Assembly (NCBI GenBank): GCA_028752905.1
Contig: JAQNBH010000132.1
Location: 124,001 to 188,000, forward strand
Source of the DNA: Cladorhizidae sp. MBARI D1340-BT2
Taxonomy: Eukaryota > Porifera > Demospongiae > Poecilosclerida > Cladorhizidae
Direction: 5' to 3'
Length of the DNA stretch: 64,000 bases
How positions within the stretch are numbered: the first letter of the stretch is position 1; every line of letters begins with the position of its first letter. Positions 11,418-22,200 of this stretch are shown here, piece after piece. The notes under the pieces were generated by a model, which saw only the letters and a list, made by a program, of their open reading frames with translations, had not been told where the DNA came from and did not search any database. A program made the position numbers and the translations under genes.

Positions 11418-12237
11418 GTTGTATGAACTTGGCAATTAAGTAAACATTTCTAAAATTGCACTAAAATCCACTGAAGTGAGTTTAGGCTCTTCAATTGCGA
11501 TTCCCATAAGCCTAGCACTTAGTCACGTGTGAAAACACTTCTTCAATCTTAATCCCACTAAAAGTCAGGCCAGCTAGTTCAGCAAGGTGACCCTCTAATC
11601 ATGTCAGTTGAGCTCTTGGTATAAAATGGAGATTTCCCGCTACACTGCATGGGCCCATAGTGCACGTGCTAATAGAGTAATGCACGTGCTCCAGCATATA
11701 TCACTAAGTAACAGTGTACCAGGAAATCTTGATTTTACATGATTAGAGAGTTGGCTCGCAGAACTGTTGTGCCTCGGTGGCCGAGGAAGAGAAGAAAGGA
11801 AGGTGGATGAGAAGGTGCAGGAAGGAAGAGGCCCAAGCAGTGCAGCTGAACGTGCGAGTGCCCCCAGGCTGCAGCAAAGAAGAGGAAACAGCCCACCAGC
11901 ACTTTCCACACCGAGACAAAATTGGTTTATTTTCTCTCCACCCCTTACCTTCGCTGGCCAAACACTGCGCTACGTTCCTTACTAGGCCAGCCCCTTCACT
12001 GATGCAGAAGGTGCTGGACGTGGCCCATACGATTGTTCTAGTGGAATTTCACTGCAGCCAATCAGAATAGAATGTGATTTCTCAGTTGATGGTGGCAGGT
12101 CAGACTCCAAACAGTCTTCTGGTGGGAATAGCATAGACATGAACAAGTGCATCGTCACTCAAGAGTGAGTGAAATATGTGCAAGACTGGGAAGTAGAAAT
12201 ATTCCAAGCTACACACATTTCACCCGCCGCGCTCCCC

Positions 12238-12306
12238 AATCCACACTCCACACACTCCATACTCCACACACTCCACAATCCACACTCCCCAATCCACACT
12301 CCACAC
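12238..12306. repeat. CCACACTCCA-type simple repeat
   Basis: Short array of CCACACTCCA/CAATCCACACTCC variants directly next to the TTAA that begins the following transposon. It may be the substrate into which that element inserted. Confidence 0.75.
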
Positions 12307-12585
12307 TTAAAGGGAGGCTTGCACCAAAAAAAAACTAATTTTTTTTGGCTATTAACTGCTCAATAGGATGTACTGAGTGTGTATAAATTTTAGCTTCTAC
12401 AAACAAACTCTTGTTGAGCTAGAGAGCCTGCTTTGGCCTCATTTTGACAGCCAACAGGTCACTTCCTGTTTGTGGGCATGGCCTCATGATGATGTCACCA
12501 GGAGACTGATTTCGATGGCTTATACACTGGAAACAGAAGGACTCTGTCTCTGGCAGCCTGCACCTCTCCTTTTCTTCTTCAGCAA

Positions 12586-13211
12586 TTGAAAGTTCATCTG
12601 AAATATCAGATATATACAGGCCTAGCTGAAGAGTGTGGAACAGTAGAGCCTTATGCTCTATGAACCTTCAGAAGCTGAGGATAGTAGTGTAGGCATTGTT
12701 GAAAGTGATAATTCATTGCAACACAGACTAGAGAACACTGACTGGTAAGGATTTGGCTAGCTCTAGCTAGATTTACTGAATTTACTCCACAGGTGAAACT
12801 GTGGTCATTGCCAGGTGATGCCTACTGGTCTTGAGTGTATTTGCTGCCATGAAATTGACAGAAGGGTGAAAATGTGGTCAGCTGTATCATAGATCATGAG
12901 GGATTTGATCCAGTGTGCCTCAATACATGGGTCCTTCAAGCAGCCTATTTCACTTATCGGCAGCAAGTATGGCACTGGTGATGTTCATCACATTCCCTTA
13001 CATGATAAGTTGTCAAATTAACCAACAAATCAAATACCATTTTTATTGTTATAGGCGCTACAGATTTATTTCATATTGCCAATTAACTAGCTGGTGATGG
13101 AGGTGGCTTGGAAGAAGGGTCAGGGTTGTTCTTCCAAGCTGTGCAGTTACAAAGATCAGACAAACATTTCCACCAGAAAACTGCAGTGGATTCAAGTACC
13201 CTGATATTTGA
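12586..13211 (+). pseudogene. P2RX7_C-like zinc-binding protein remnant
   Basis: Read in pieces on the + strand, the sequence follows the pattern I recall from the P2X7 intracellular (P2RX7_C) domain proteins that are numerous in cnidarians and sponges. The pieces are YEPSEAEDSS, HRLENTDW, NCGHCQVMPTGLECICCHEI, CIIDHEGFDPVCLNTWVLQ, AAYFTYRQQ, RYRFISYCQLTSW and RVRVVLPSCAVTKIRQTFP, then a TGA at 13209-13211. A 48-bp intron with GTAAGG...CACAG (12745-12792) fits between NTDW and NCGHC. Breaks: the first cysteine codon after NTDW is TGA, the frame shifts near 12650, after CCHEID and after the TYRQQ motif, and TAG/TGA codons interrupt the C-terminal part. In the human receptor this domain is a cytoplasmic zinc-binding ballast. 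Its role in invertebrate transposon-linked copies is unknown to me. Confidence 0.6.
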
Positions 13212-13276
13212 CTTATGTTGTGAACGGATTGATTTAGTAATAGAGCTATGGTAATATTCAATTATTGTTGTACAAG

Positions 13277-14535
13277 TTAAAGCGACTTCTGTGGCTCTGC
13301 ACTGCTTCCAGGCCTTTCATAATCACTGCAAAGAGGTTTAGGCATATCCTCTGCATGAGCATCTTTGCTTCCCACTCCACTCTGATAAACTAACACAGTT
13401 TCATCGATGACGTCATCTACGTATCCTGTAATGAGAAGACAATCATATAATTAAATATGTGTGTGCTGTGAGGAGTGTTGTGTATGTATGTAGGTAGCAT
13501 GTGGCAGGAGCATGTATTGTGTGTTGTGCATGTACAGCTACAGTGTTGGGGAGTGGCCATATCTTACCATAAGTTGGGTTCACTGTAACCTTCTTCACTA
13601 TGTAGCAACCCTTTTTGTGCTTCGGGAAAACGACATCATAACGCTCATCACCCTGACTTGTTACAGCTTGCTCCCGACCAGCATTTTCATTATCATTACA
13701 AAGCATAGTTTTAGTCAGTAACTCTGTTAACTTCTCTCTTGCTGTAGTATCTAATGAAATAGTTAGTAAAGTATCAATACAAAATAATGATAAAGGCAAA
13801 CAGTCACTTACACCTTTTAAACCATTTTTTCTTTTGTCCCCTTCCAGTAAGTGGCTGATGGGCACACAGAGGAAACTTCTCACCATGGTTGGTTTTGATG
13901 CACATTTTGAATGTGATTTACCAGAGACAACCACTTAGCTTTGATCATTTCTCCATCACCGATTGGTGTTGACGATGCACACCAGTAAAGCTGATTGATG
14001 ATCTCTTGCTCGCATTCAGCCACTAATTTGCATTATTTGTTCTTAGCTAAAGCTGCACTTTCTTCCTCACACCGAGAAGAAATAGTAACTAGTAATAATT
14101 AATGCTGCATATAGTATAAGTATTAGTACTAGTAATACTTTTTGCTACGTGCCAGACATCAAGTAATGCTTGATGTCTGGGAAGTTATCCCGCAACCATT
14201 TGGCTATTTGTCGATGTCTGTCTGTCTGTGATCAGTGAAAACAGTAAATGAATTTTCACTCAGAAACTGCATCACTTGAGAAAGACCTTCCTTCTCCATG
14301 TGATAAGATCCTCCAACTTCATTACTCTGCACCAGCACTAATCAGCACTAATCACCATAAATCCCTCAACAATTTCTTTAGTTACACTCACCTGAACAAT
14401 TTTGAAATTCAATACTTTGTTGTTCATTAATTCAATAAAGGAGTACGTTCCAAAATTGGCGCTGTGACCAGGACTGTCTGCTCTTCCATCACTTGCAACA
14501 ATCAAACCTTGATTCTCTTCTTTCAGCTGGGCAAA
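13277..14535 (-). pseudogene. DDE transposase pseudogene (SDGRxDSPGHSA family)
   Basis: The gene runs right to left in several exons. The first visible exon (down to 14392) contains GLIVASDGRADSPGHSANFG and NNKVLNFKIVQ, then a CAG|GTGAGT donor. The next begins at 14326 with SNEVGGSYHMEKEGL and reaches KHY..DVWHVAK through two frameshifts; one lies at a GACA expansion where TDRHRQIAKW is expected. A further exon gives EIINQLYWCASSTPIGDGEM and AKWLSLVNHIQNVH, a one-base insertion, then GEKFPLCAHQPL and KKWFK. After a 70-bp intron, 13741-13568 gives REKLTELL, NENAGREQAV and FPKHKKGCYIVKKV. After a 142-bp intron, 13425-13277 gives YVDDVIDETVLVYQSG and the stop. This order matches a transposase-like family I recall from fishes, cnidarians and sponges. 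An in-frame TAA near the LAKNK motif and an apparent internal deletion before NENAG confirm decay. Confidence 0.65.
14152..14180. repeat. Perfect 12-bp hairpin inside the transposase pseudogene
   Basis: CCAGACATCAAG (14152-14163) and CTTGATGTCTGG (14169-14180) are exact reverse complements around a 5-base loop. On the minus strand this segment encodes the PDIK...DVW part of the transposase. The symmetry may be a by-product of the codons for those residues. Confidence 0.85.
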
Positions 14536-14588
14536 TAACCTTCTCTGGTGCTTCACCCAAACAAGTATTGCTAACAGCTGGTTGTAAG

Positions 14589-17500
14589 TAACCTTCTCTG
14601 GTGCTTCACCCAAACAAGTATTGCTAACAGCTGGTTGTAAGTAATCTTCTCTGGTGCTTCACCCAAACAAGTATTGCTAACAGCTGGTTGTAAGTAACCT
14701 TCTCTGGTGCTTCACCCAAACAAGTATTGCTAACAGCTGGTTGTAAGTAATCTTCTCTGGTGCTTCACCCAAACAAGTATTGCTAACAGCTGGTTGTAAG
14801 TAACCTTCTCTGGTGCTTCACCCAAGTATTGCTAACAGCTGGTTGTAAGTAATCTTCTCTGGTGCTTCACCCAAACAAGTATTGCTAACAGCTGGTTGTA
14901 AGTAACCTTCTCTGGTGCTTCACCCAAACAAGTATTGCTAACAGCTGGTTGTAAGTAATCTTCTCTGGTGCTTCACCCAAACAAGTATTGCTAACAGCTG
15001 GTTGTAAGTAACCTTCTCTGGTGCTTCACCCAAACAAGTATTGCTAACAGCTGGTTGTAAGTAATCTTCTCTGGTACTTCACCCAAACAAGTATTGCTAA
15101 CAGCTGGTTGTAAGTAACCTTCTCTGGTGCTTCACCCAAACAAGTATTGCTAACAGCTGGTTGCAAGTAACCTTCTCTGGTGCTTCACCCAAACAAGTAT
15201 TGCTAACAGCTGGTTGTAAGTAACCTTCTCTGGTGCTTCACCCAAACAAGTATTGCTAACAGCTGGTTGTAAGTAATCTTCTCTGGTGCTTCACCCAAAC
15301 AAGTATTGCTAACAGCTGGTTGTAAGTAACCTTCTCTGGTGCTTCACCCAAACAAGTATTGCTAACAGCTGGTTGTAAGTAATCTTCTCTGGTGCTTCAC
15401 CCAAACAAGTATTGCTAACAGCTGGTTGTAGGTTGTAAGTAACCTTCTCTGGTGCTTCACCCAAACAAGTATTGCTAACAGCTGGTTGTAAGTAATCTTC
15501 TCTGGTGCTTCACCCAAACAAGTATTGCTAACAGCTGGTTGTAAGTAATCTTCTCTGGTGCTTCATCCAAACAAGTATTGCTAACAGCTGGTTGTAAGTA
15601 ACCTTCTCTGGTGCTTCACCCAAACAAGTATTGCTAACAGCTGGTTGTAAGTAACCTTCTCTGGTGCTTCACCCAAACAAGTATTGCTAACAGCTGGTTG
15701 TAAGTAATCTTCTCTGGTGCTTCACCCAAACAAGTATTGCTAACAGCTGGTTGTAAGTAACCTTCTCTGGTGCTTCACCCAAACAAGTATTGCTAACAGC
15801 TGGTTGTAAGTAATCTTCTCTGGTGCTTCACCCAAACAAGTATTGCTAACAGCTGGTTGTAAGTAACCTTCTCTGGTGCTTCACCCAAACAAGTATTGCT
15901 AACAGCTGGTTGCAAGTAACCTTCTCTGGTGCTTCACCCAAACAAGTATTGCTAACAGCTGGTTGTAAGTAACCTTCTCTGGTGCTTCACCCAAACAAGT
16001 ATTGCTAACAGCTGGTTGTAAGTAACCTTCTCTGGTGCTTCACCCAAACAAGTATTGCTAACAGCTGGTTGTAAGTAATCTTCTCTGGTGCTTCACCCAA
16101 ACAAGTATTGCTAACAGCTGGTTGTAAGTAACCTTCTCTGGTGCTTCACCCAAACAAGTATTGCTAACAGCTGGTTGTAAGTAACCTTCTCTGGTGCTTC
16201 ACCCAAACAAGTATTGCTAACAAGTAGCTGGTTGCAAGTAACCTTCTCTGGTGCTTCACCCAAACAAGTATTGCTAACAGCTGGTTGTAAGTAACCTTCT
16301 CTGGTGCTTCACCCAAACAAGTATTGCTAACAGCTGGTTGTAAGTAATCTTCTCTGGTGCTTCACCCAAACAAGTATTGCTAACAGCTGGTTGTAAGTAA
16401 CCTTCTCTGGTGCTTCACCCAAACAAGTATTGCTAACAGCTGGTTGTAAGTAATCTTCACTGGTGCTTCACCCAAACAAGTATTGCTAACAGCTGGTTGT
16501 AAGTAACTTTCTCTGGTGCTTCACCCAAGTATTGCTAACAGCTGGTTGTAAGTAATCTTCTCTGGTGCTTCACCCAAACAAGTATTGCTAACAGCTGGTT
16601 GTAAGTAATCTTCTCTGGTGCTTCATCCAAACAAGTATTGCTAACAGCTGGTTGTAAGTAACCTTCTCTGGTGCTTCACCCAAACAAGTATTGCTAACAG
16701 CTGGTTGTAAGTAACCTTCTCTGGTGCTTCACCCAAGTATTGCTAACAGCTGGTTGTAAGTAATCTTCTCTGGTGCTTCACCCAAACAAGTATTGCTAAC
16801 AGCTGGTTGTAAGTAACCTTCTCTGGTGCTTCACCCAAACAAGTATTGCTACCAGCTGGTTGTAAGTAACCTTCTCTGGTGCTTCACCCAAACAAGTATT
16901 GCTACCAGCTGGTTGTAAGTAACCTTCTCTGGTGCTTCACCCAAACAAGTATTGCTAACAGCTGGTTGTAAGTAATCTTCTCTGGTGCTTCATCCAAACA
17001 AGTATTGCTAACAGCTGGTTGTAAGTAACCTTCTCTGGTGCTTCACCCAAACAAGTATTGCTAACAGCTGGTTGTAAGTAACCTTCTCTGGTGCTTCACC
17101 CAAACAAGTATTGCTAACAGCTGGTTGTAGGTTGTAAGTAATCTTCTCTGGTGCTTCACCCAAACAAGTATTGCTAACAGCTGGTTGTAAGTAACCTTCT
17201 CTGGTGCTTCACCCAAACAAGTATTGCTAACAGCTGGTTGTAAGTAATCTTCTCTGGTGCTTCACCCAAACAAGTATTGCTAACAGCTGGTTGTAAGTAA
17301 CCTTCTCTGGTGCTTCACCCAAACAAGTATTGCTAACAGCTGGTTGCAAGTAACCTTCTCTGGTGCTTCACCCAAACAAGTATTGCTAACAGCTGGTTGT
17401 AAGTAACCTTCTCTGGTGCTTCACCCAAACAAGTATTGCTAACAAGTAGCTGGTTGCAAGTAACCTTCTCTGGTGCTTCACCCAAACAAGTATTGCTAAC

Positions 17501-18800
17501 AGCTGGTTGTAAGTAACCTTCTCTGGTGCTTCACCCAAACAAGTATTGCTAACAGCTGGTTGTAAGTAATCTTCTCTGGTGCTTCACCCAAACAAGTATT
17601 GCTAACAGCTGGTTGTAAGTAACCTTCTCTGGTGCTTCACCCAAACAAGTATTGCTAACAGCTGGTTGTAAGTAATCTTCTCTGGTGCTTCACCCAAACA
17701 AGTATTGCTAACAGCTGGTTGTAAGTAACCTTCTCTGGTGCTTCACCCAAGTATTGCTAACAGCTGGTTGTAAGTAATCTTCTCTGGTGCTTCACCCAAA
17801 CAAGTATTGCTAACAGCTGGTTGTAAGTAATCTTCTCTGGTGCTTCATCCAAACAAGTATTGCTAACAGCTGGTTGTAAGTAACCTTCTCTGGTGCTTCA
17901 CCCAAACAAGTATTGCTAACAGCTGGTTGTAAGTAACCTTCTCTGGTGCTTCACCCAAACAAGTATTGCTAACAGCTGGTTGTAAGTAATCTTCTCTGGT
18001 GCTTCACCCAAACAAGTATTGCTAACAGCTGGTTGTAAGTAACCTTCTCTGGTGCTTCACCCAAACAAGTATTGCTAACAGCTGGTTGTAAGTAATCTTC
18101 TCTGGTGCTTCACCCAAACAAGTATTGCTAACAGCTGGTTGTAAGTAACCTTCTCTGGTGCTTCACCCAAGTATTGCTAACAGCTGGTTGTAAGTAATCT
18201 TCTCTGGTGCTTCACCCAAGTATTGCTAACAGCTGGTTGTAAGTAATCTTCTCTGGTGCTTCACCCAAACAAGTATTGCTAACAGCTGGTTGTAAGTAAC
18301 CTTCTCTGGTGCTTCACCCAAACAAGTATTGCTAACAGCTGGTTGTAAGTAATCTTCTCTTGTGCTTCACCCAAACAAGTATTGCTAACAGCTGGTTGTA
18401 AGTACATGTAACCTTCTCTGGTGCTTCACCCAAACAAGTATTGCTAACAGCTAGTTGTAAGTAATCTTCTCTGGTGCTTCACCCAAACAAGTATTGCTAA
18501 CAGCTGGTTGTAAGTAATCTTCTCTGGTGCTTCACCCAAGTATTGCTAACAGCTGGTTGTAAGTAATCTTCTCTGGTGCTTCATCCAAACAAGTATTGCT
18601 AACAGCTGGTTGTAAGTAACCTTCTCTGGTGCTTCACCCAAACAAGTATTGCTAACAGCTAGTTGTAAGTAATCTTCTCTGGTGCTTCACCCAAACAAGT
18701 ATTGCTAACAGCTGGTTGTAAGTAACCTTCTCTGGTGCTTCACCCAAACAAGTATTGCTAACAAGTAGCTGGTTGCAAGTAACCTTCTCTGGTGCTTCAC
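14589..18800. repeat. Left part of the 53-bp array with alternating AACC/AATC units
   Basis: Units carrying GTAACCTTC and GTAATCTTC alternate with fair regularity, so the working repeat here is largely a 106-bp dimer. Right of about 18800 nearly all units carry AACC, with AATC units only sporadic. Confidence 0.7.
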
Positions 18801-19269
18801 CCAAACAAGTATTGCTAACAGCTGGTTGTAAGTAACCTTCTCTGGTGCTTCACCCAAACAAGTATTGCTAACAGCTGGTTGTAAGTAACCTGCTCTGGTG
18901 CTTCACCCAAACAAGTATTGCTAACAGCTGGTTGTAAGTAACCTTCTCTGGTGCTTCACCCAAACAAGTATTGCTAACAGCTGGTTGTAAGTAACCTTCT
19001 CTGGTGCTTCAGCCAAACAAGTATTGCTAACAGCTGGTTGTAAGTAACCTTCTCTGGTGCTTCACCCAAACAAGTATTGCTAACAGCTGGTTGTAAGTAA
19101 CCTTCTCTGGTGCTTCACCCAAACAAGTATTGCTAACAGCTGGTTGTAAGTAACCTTCTCTGGTGCTTCACCCAAACAAGTATTGCTAACAGCTGGTTGT
19201 AAGTAACCTTCTCTGGTGCTTCACCCAAACAAGTATTGCTAACAGCTGGTTGTAAGTAACCTTCTCTGG

Positions 19270-22200
19270 TGCTTCACCCAAGTATTGCTAACAGCTGGTT
19301 GTAAGTAACCTTCTCTGGTGCTTCACCCAAACAAGTATTGCTAACAGCTGGTTGTAAGTAACCTTCTCTGGTGCTTCACCCAAACAAGTATTGCTAACAG
19401 CTGGTTGTAAGTAACCTTCTCTGGTGCTTCACCCAAACAAGTATTGCTAACAGCTGGTTGTAAGTAACCTTCTCTGGTACTTCACCCAAACAAGTATTGC
19501 TAACAGCTGGTTGTAAGTAACCTTCTCTGGTGCTTCACCCAAGTATTGCTAACAGCTGGTTGTAAGTAACCTTCTCTGGTGCTTCACCCAAACAAGTATT
19601 GCTAACAGCTGGTTGTAAGTAGAACTTCTCTGGTGCTTCACCCAAACAAGTATTGCTAACAGCTGGTTGTAAGTAACCTTCTCTGGTGCTTCACCCAAAC
19701 AAGTATTGCTAACAGTTGGTTGTAAGTAACCTTCTCTGGTTCTTCATCCAAACAAGTATTGCTAACAGCTGGTTGTAAGTAACCTTCTCTGGTGCTTTAC
19801 CCAAAAAAGTATTGCTAACAGCTGGTTGTAAGTAACCTTCTCTGGTGCTTCACCCAAACAAGTATTGCTAACAGCTGGTTGTAAGTAACCTTCTCTGGTG
19901 CTTCACCCAAACAAGTATTGCTAACAGCTGGTTGTAAGTAACCTTCTCTGGTGCTTCACCCAAACTAGTATTGCTAACAGCTGGTTGTAAGTAGAACTTC
20001 TCTGGTGCTTCACCCAAACAAGTATTGCTAACAGCTGGTTGTAAGTAACCTTCTCTGGTGCTTCACCCAAACAAGTATTGCTAACAGCTGGTTGTAAGTA
20101 ACCTTCTCTGGTGCTTCACCCAAACAAGTATTGCTAACAGCTGGTTGTAAGTAACCTTCTCTGGTGCTTCACCCAAGTATTGCTAACAGCTGGTTGTAAG
20201 TAACCTTCTCTGGTGCTTCACCCAAGTATTGCTAACAGCTGGTTGTAAGTAACCTTCTCTGGTGCTTCACCCAAACAAGTATTGCTAACAGCTGGTTGTA
20301 AGTAACCTTCTCTGGTGCTTCACCCAAACAAGTATTGCTAACAGCTGGTTGTAAGTAACCTTCTCTGGTGCTTCACCCAAACAAGTATTGCTAACAGCTG
20401 GTTGTAAGTAACCTTCTCTGGTGCTTCACCCAAACAAGTATTGCTAACAGTTGGTTGTAAGTAACCTTCTCTGGTGCTTCACCCAAACAAGTATTGCTAA
20501 CAGCTTCTCTAGTGCTTCACCCAAACAAGTATTGCTAACAGCTGGTTGTAAGTAACCTTCTCTGGTGCTTCACCCAAACAAGTATTGCTAACAGCTGGTT
20601 GTAAGTAACCTTCTCTGGTGCTTCACCCAAACAAGTATTGCTAACAGCTGGTTGTAAGTAACCTTCTCTGGTGCTTCACCCAAACAAGTATTGCTAACAG
20701 CTGGTTGTAAGTAGAACTTCTCTGGTGCTTCACCCAAACAAGTATTGCTAACAGCTGGTTGTAAGTAACCTTCTCTGGTGCTTCACCCAAACAAGTATTG
20801 CTAACAGCTGGTTGTAAGTAACCTTCTCTGGTGCTTCACCCAAACAAGTATTGCTAACAGCTGGTTGTAAGTAACCTTCTCTGGTGCTTCACCCAAACAA
20901 GTATTGCTAACAGCTGGTTGTGAGTAACCTTCTCTGGTGCTTCACCCAAACAAGTATTGCTAACAGCTGGTTGTAAGTAATCTTCTCTGGTGCTTCACCC
21001 AAACAAGTATTGCTAACAGCTGGTTGTAAGTAACCTTCTCTGGTGCTTCACCCAAAAAACTATTGCTAACAGCTGGTTGTAAGTAACCTTCTCTGGTGCT
21101 TCACCCAAGTATTGCTAACAGCTGGTTGTAAGTAACCTTCTCTGGTGCTTCACCCAAACAAGTATTGCTAACAGCTGGTTGTAAGTAACCTTCTCTGGTG
21201 CTTCACCCAAGTATTGCTAACAGCTGGTTGTAAGTAACCTTCTCTGGTGCTTCACCCAAACAAGTATTGCTAACAGCTGGTTGTAAGTAATCTTCTCTGG
21301 TGCTTCACCCAAACAAGTATTGCTAACAGCTGGTTGTAAGTAACCTTCTCTGGTGCTTCACCCAAACAAGTATTGCTAACAGCTGGTTGTAAGTAACCTT
21401 CTCTGGTGCTTCAGCCAAACAAGTATTGCTAACAGCTGGTTGTAAGTAACCTTCTCTGGTGCTTCACCCAAACAAGTATTGCTAACAGCTGGTTGTAAGT
21501 AACCTTCTCTGGTGCTTCACCCAAACAAGTATTGCTAACAGCTGGTTGTAAGTAACCTGCTCTGGTGCTTCACCCAAACAAGTATTGCTAACAGCTGGTT
21601 GTAAGTAACCTTCTCTGGTGCTTCACCCAAACAAGTATTGCTAACAGCTGGTTGTAAGTAACCTTCTCTGGTGCTTCAGCCAAACAAGTATTGCTAACAG
21701 CTGGTTGTAAGTAACCTTCTCTGGTGCTTCACCCAAACAAGTATTGCTAACAGCTGGTTGTAAGTAACCTTCTCTGGTGCTTCACCCAAACAAGTATTGC
21801 TAACAGCTGGTTGTAAGTAACCTTCTCTGGTGCTTCACTCAAACAAGTATTGCTAACAGCTGGTTGTAAGTAACCTTCTCTGGTGCTTCACCCAAACAAG
21901 TATTGCTAACAGCTGGTTGTAAGTAACCTTCTCTGGTGCTTCACCCAAACAAGTATTGCTAACAGCTGGTTGTAAGTAACCTTCTCTGGTGCTTCACCCA
22001 AACAAGTATTGCTAACAGCTGGTTGTAAGTAACCTTCTCTGGTGCTTCACCCAAACAAGTATTGCTAACAGCTGGTTGTAAGTAACCTTCTCTGGTGCTT
22101 CACCCAAACAAGTATTGCTAACAGCTGGTTGTAAGTAACCTTCTCTGGTGCTTCACCCAAACAAGTATTGCTAACAAGTAGCTGGTTGTAAGTAACCTTC

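Larger units (their letters stand above)
11109..12306. other. Unassigned sequence, possible promoter-like elements
   Basis: Mostly unique sequence between arrays. It contains GGGCGTGGC near 11257, a TATAAAA box-like element near 11620, and a CCAATCAGA motif near 12058. These could belong to a promoter, but no convincing downstream first exon was found. A plus-strand open stretch at about 11777-12070 starts at GTG and has no motif I recognise. It ends in a CCACACTCCA-rich run (12238-12306). Confidence 0.35.
12311..14535. mobile_element. Left part of a decayed two-gene DNA transposon (TTAA-type)
   Basis: A TTAA (12307-12310) is followed by AGGGAGGCTTGCACC and A/T runs, which looks like a transposon terminus. 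Inside lie two convergent genes with 65 bp between their stop codons: a P2RX7_C-like zinc protein on + (ending 13211) and a DDE-type transposase on - (ending 13277). Both are broken. The 5' part of the transposase and the right terminus are missing: from 14536 rightwards the sequence becomes the 53-bp satellite. I found no inverted copy of GGCTTGCACC further right. The element boundary is inferred from TTAA and context. A Kolobok-like family, which also targets TTAA, is a possible home but not proven. Confidence 0.5.

Noticed and set aside
11777..12070. 97-codon + frame downstream of a TATA-like box
   Set aside because: Starts at GTG, has no recognised domain and no splice support; the TATA and CCAAT words are expected by chance in this composition.
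13443..13934. A 163-codon minus-strand protein
   Set aside because: It reads through two introns (13811-13742 and part of 13567-13426); the coding pieces belong to the spliced transposase pseudogene in other frames.
14338..14613. A 91-codon protein starting inside the last 53-bp unit
   Set aside because: The start lies in the satellite by chance; the real content is a transposase exon ending at a CAG|GTGAGT donor at 14392.
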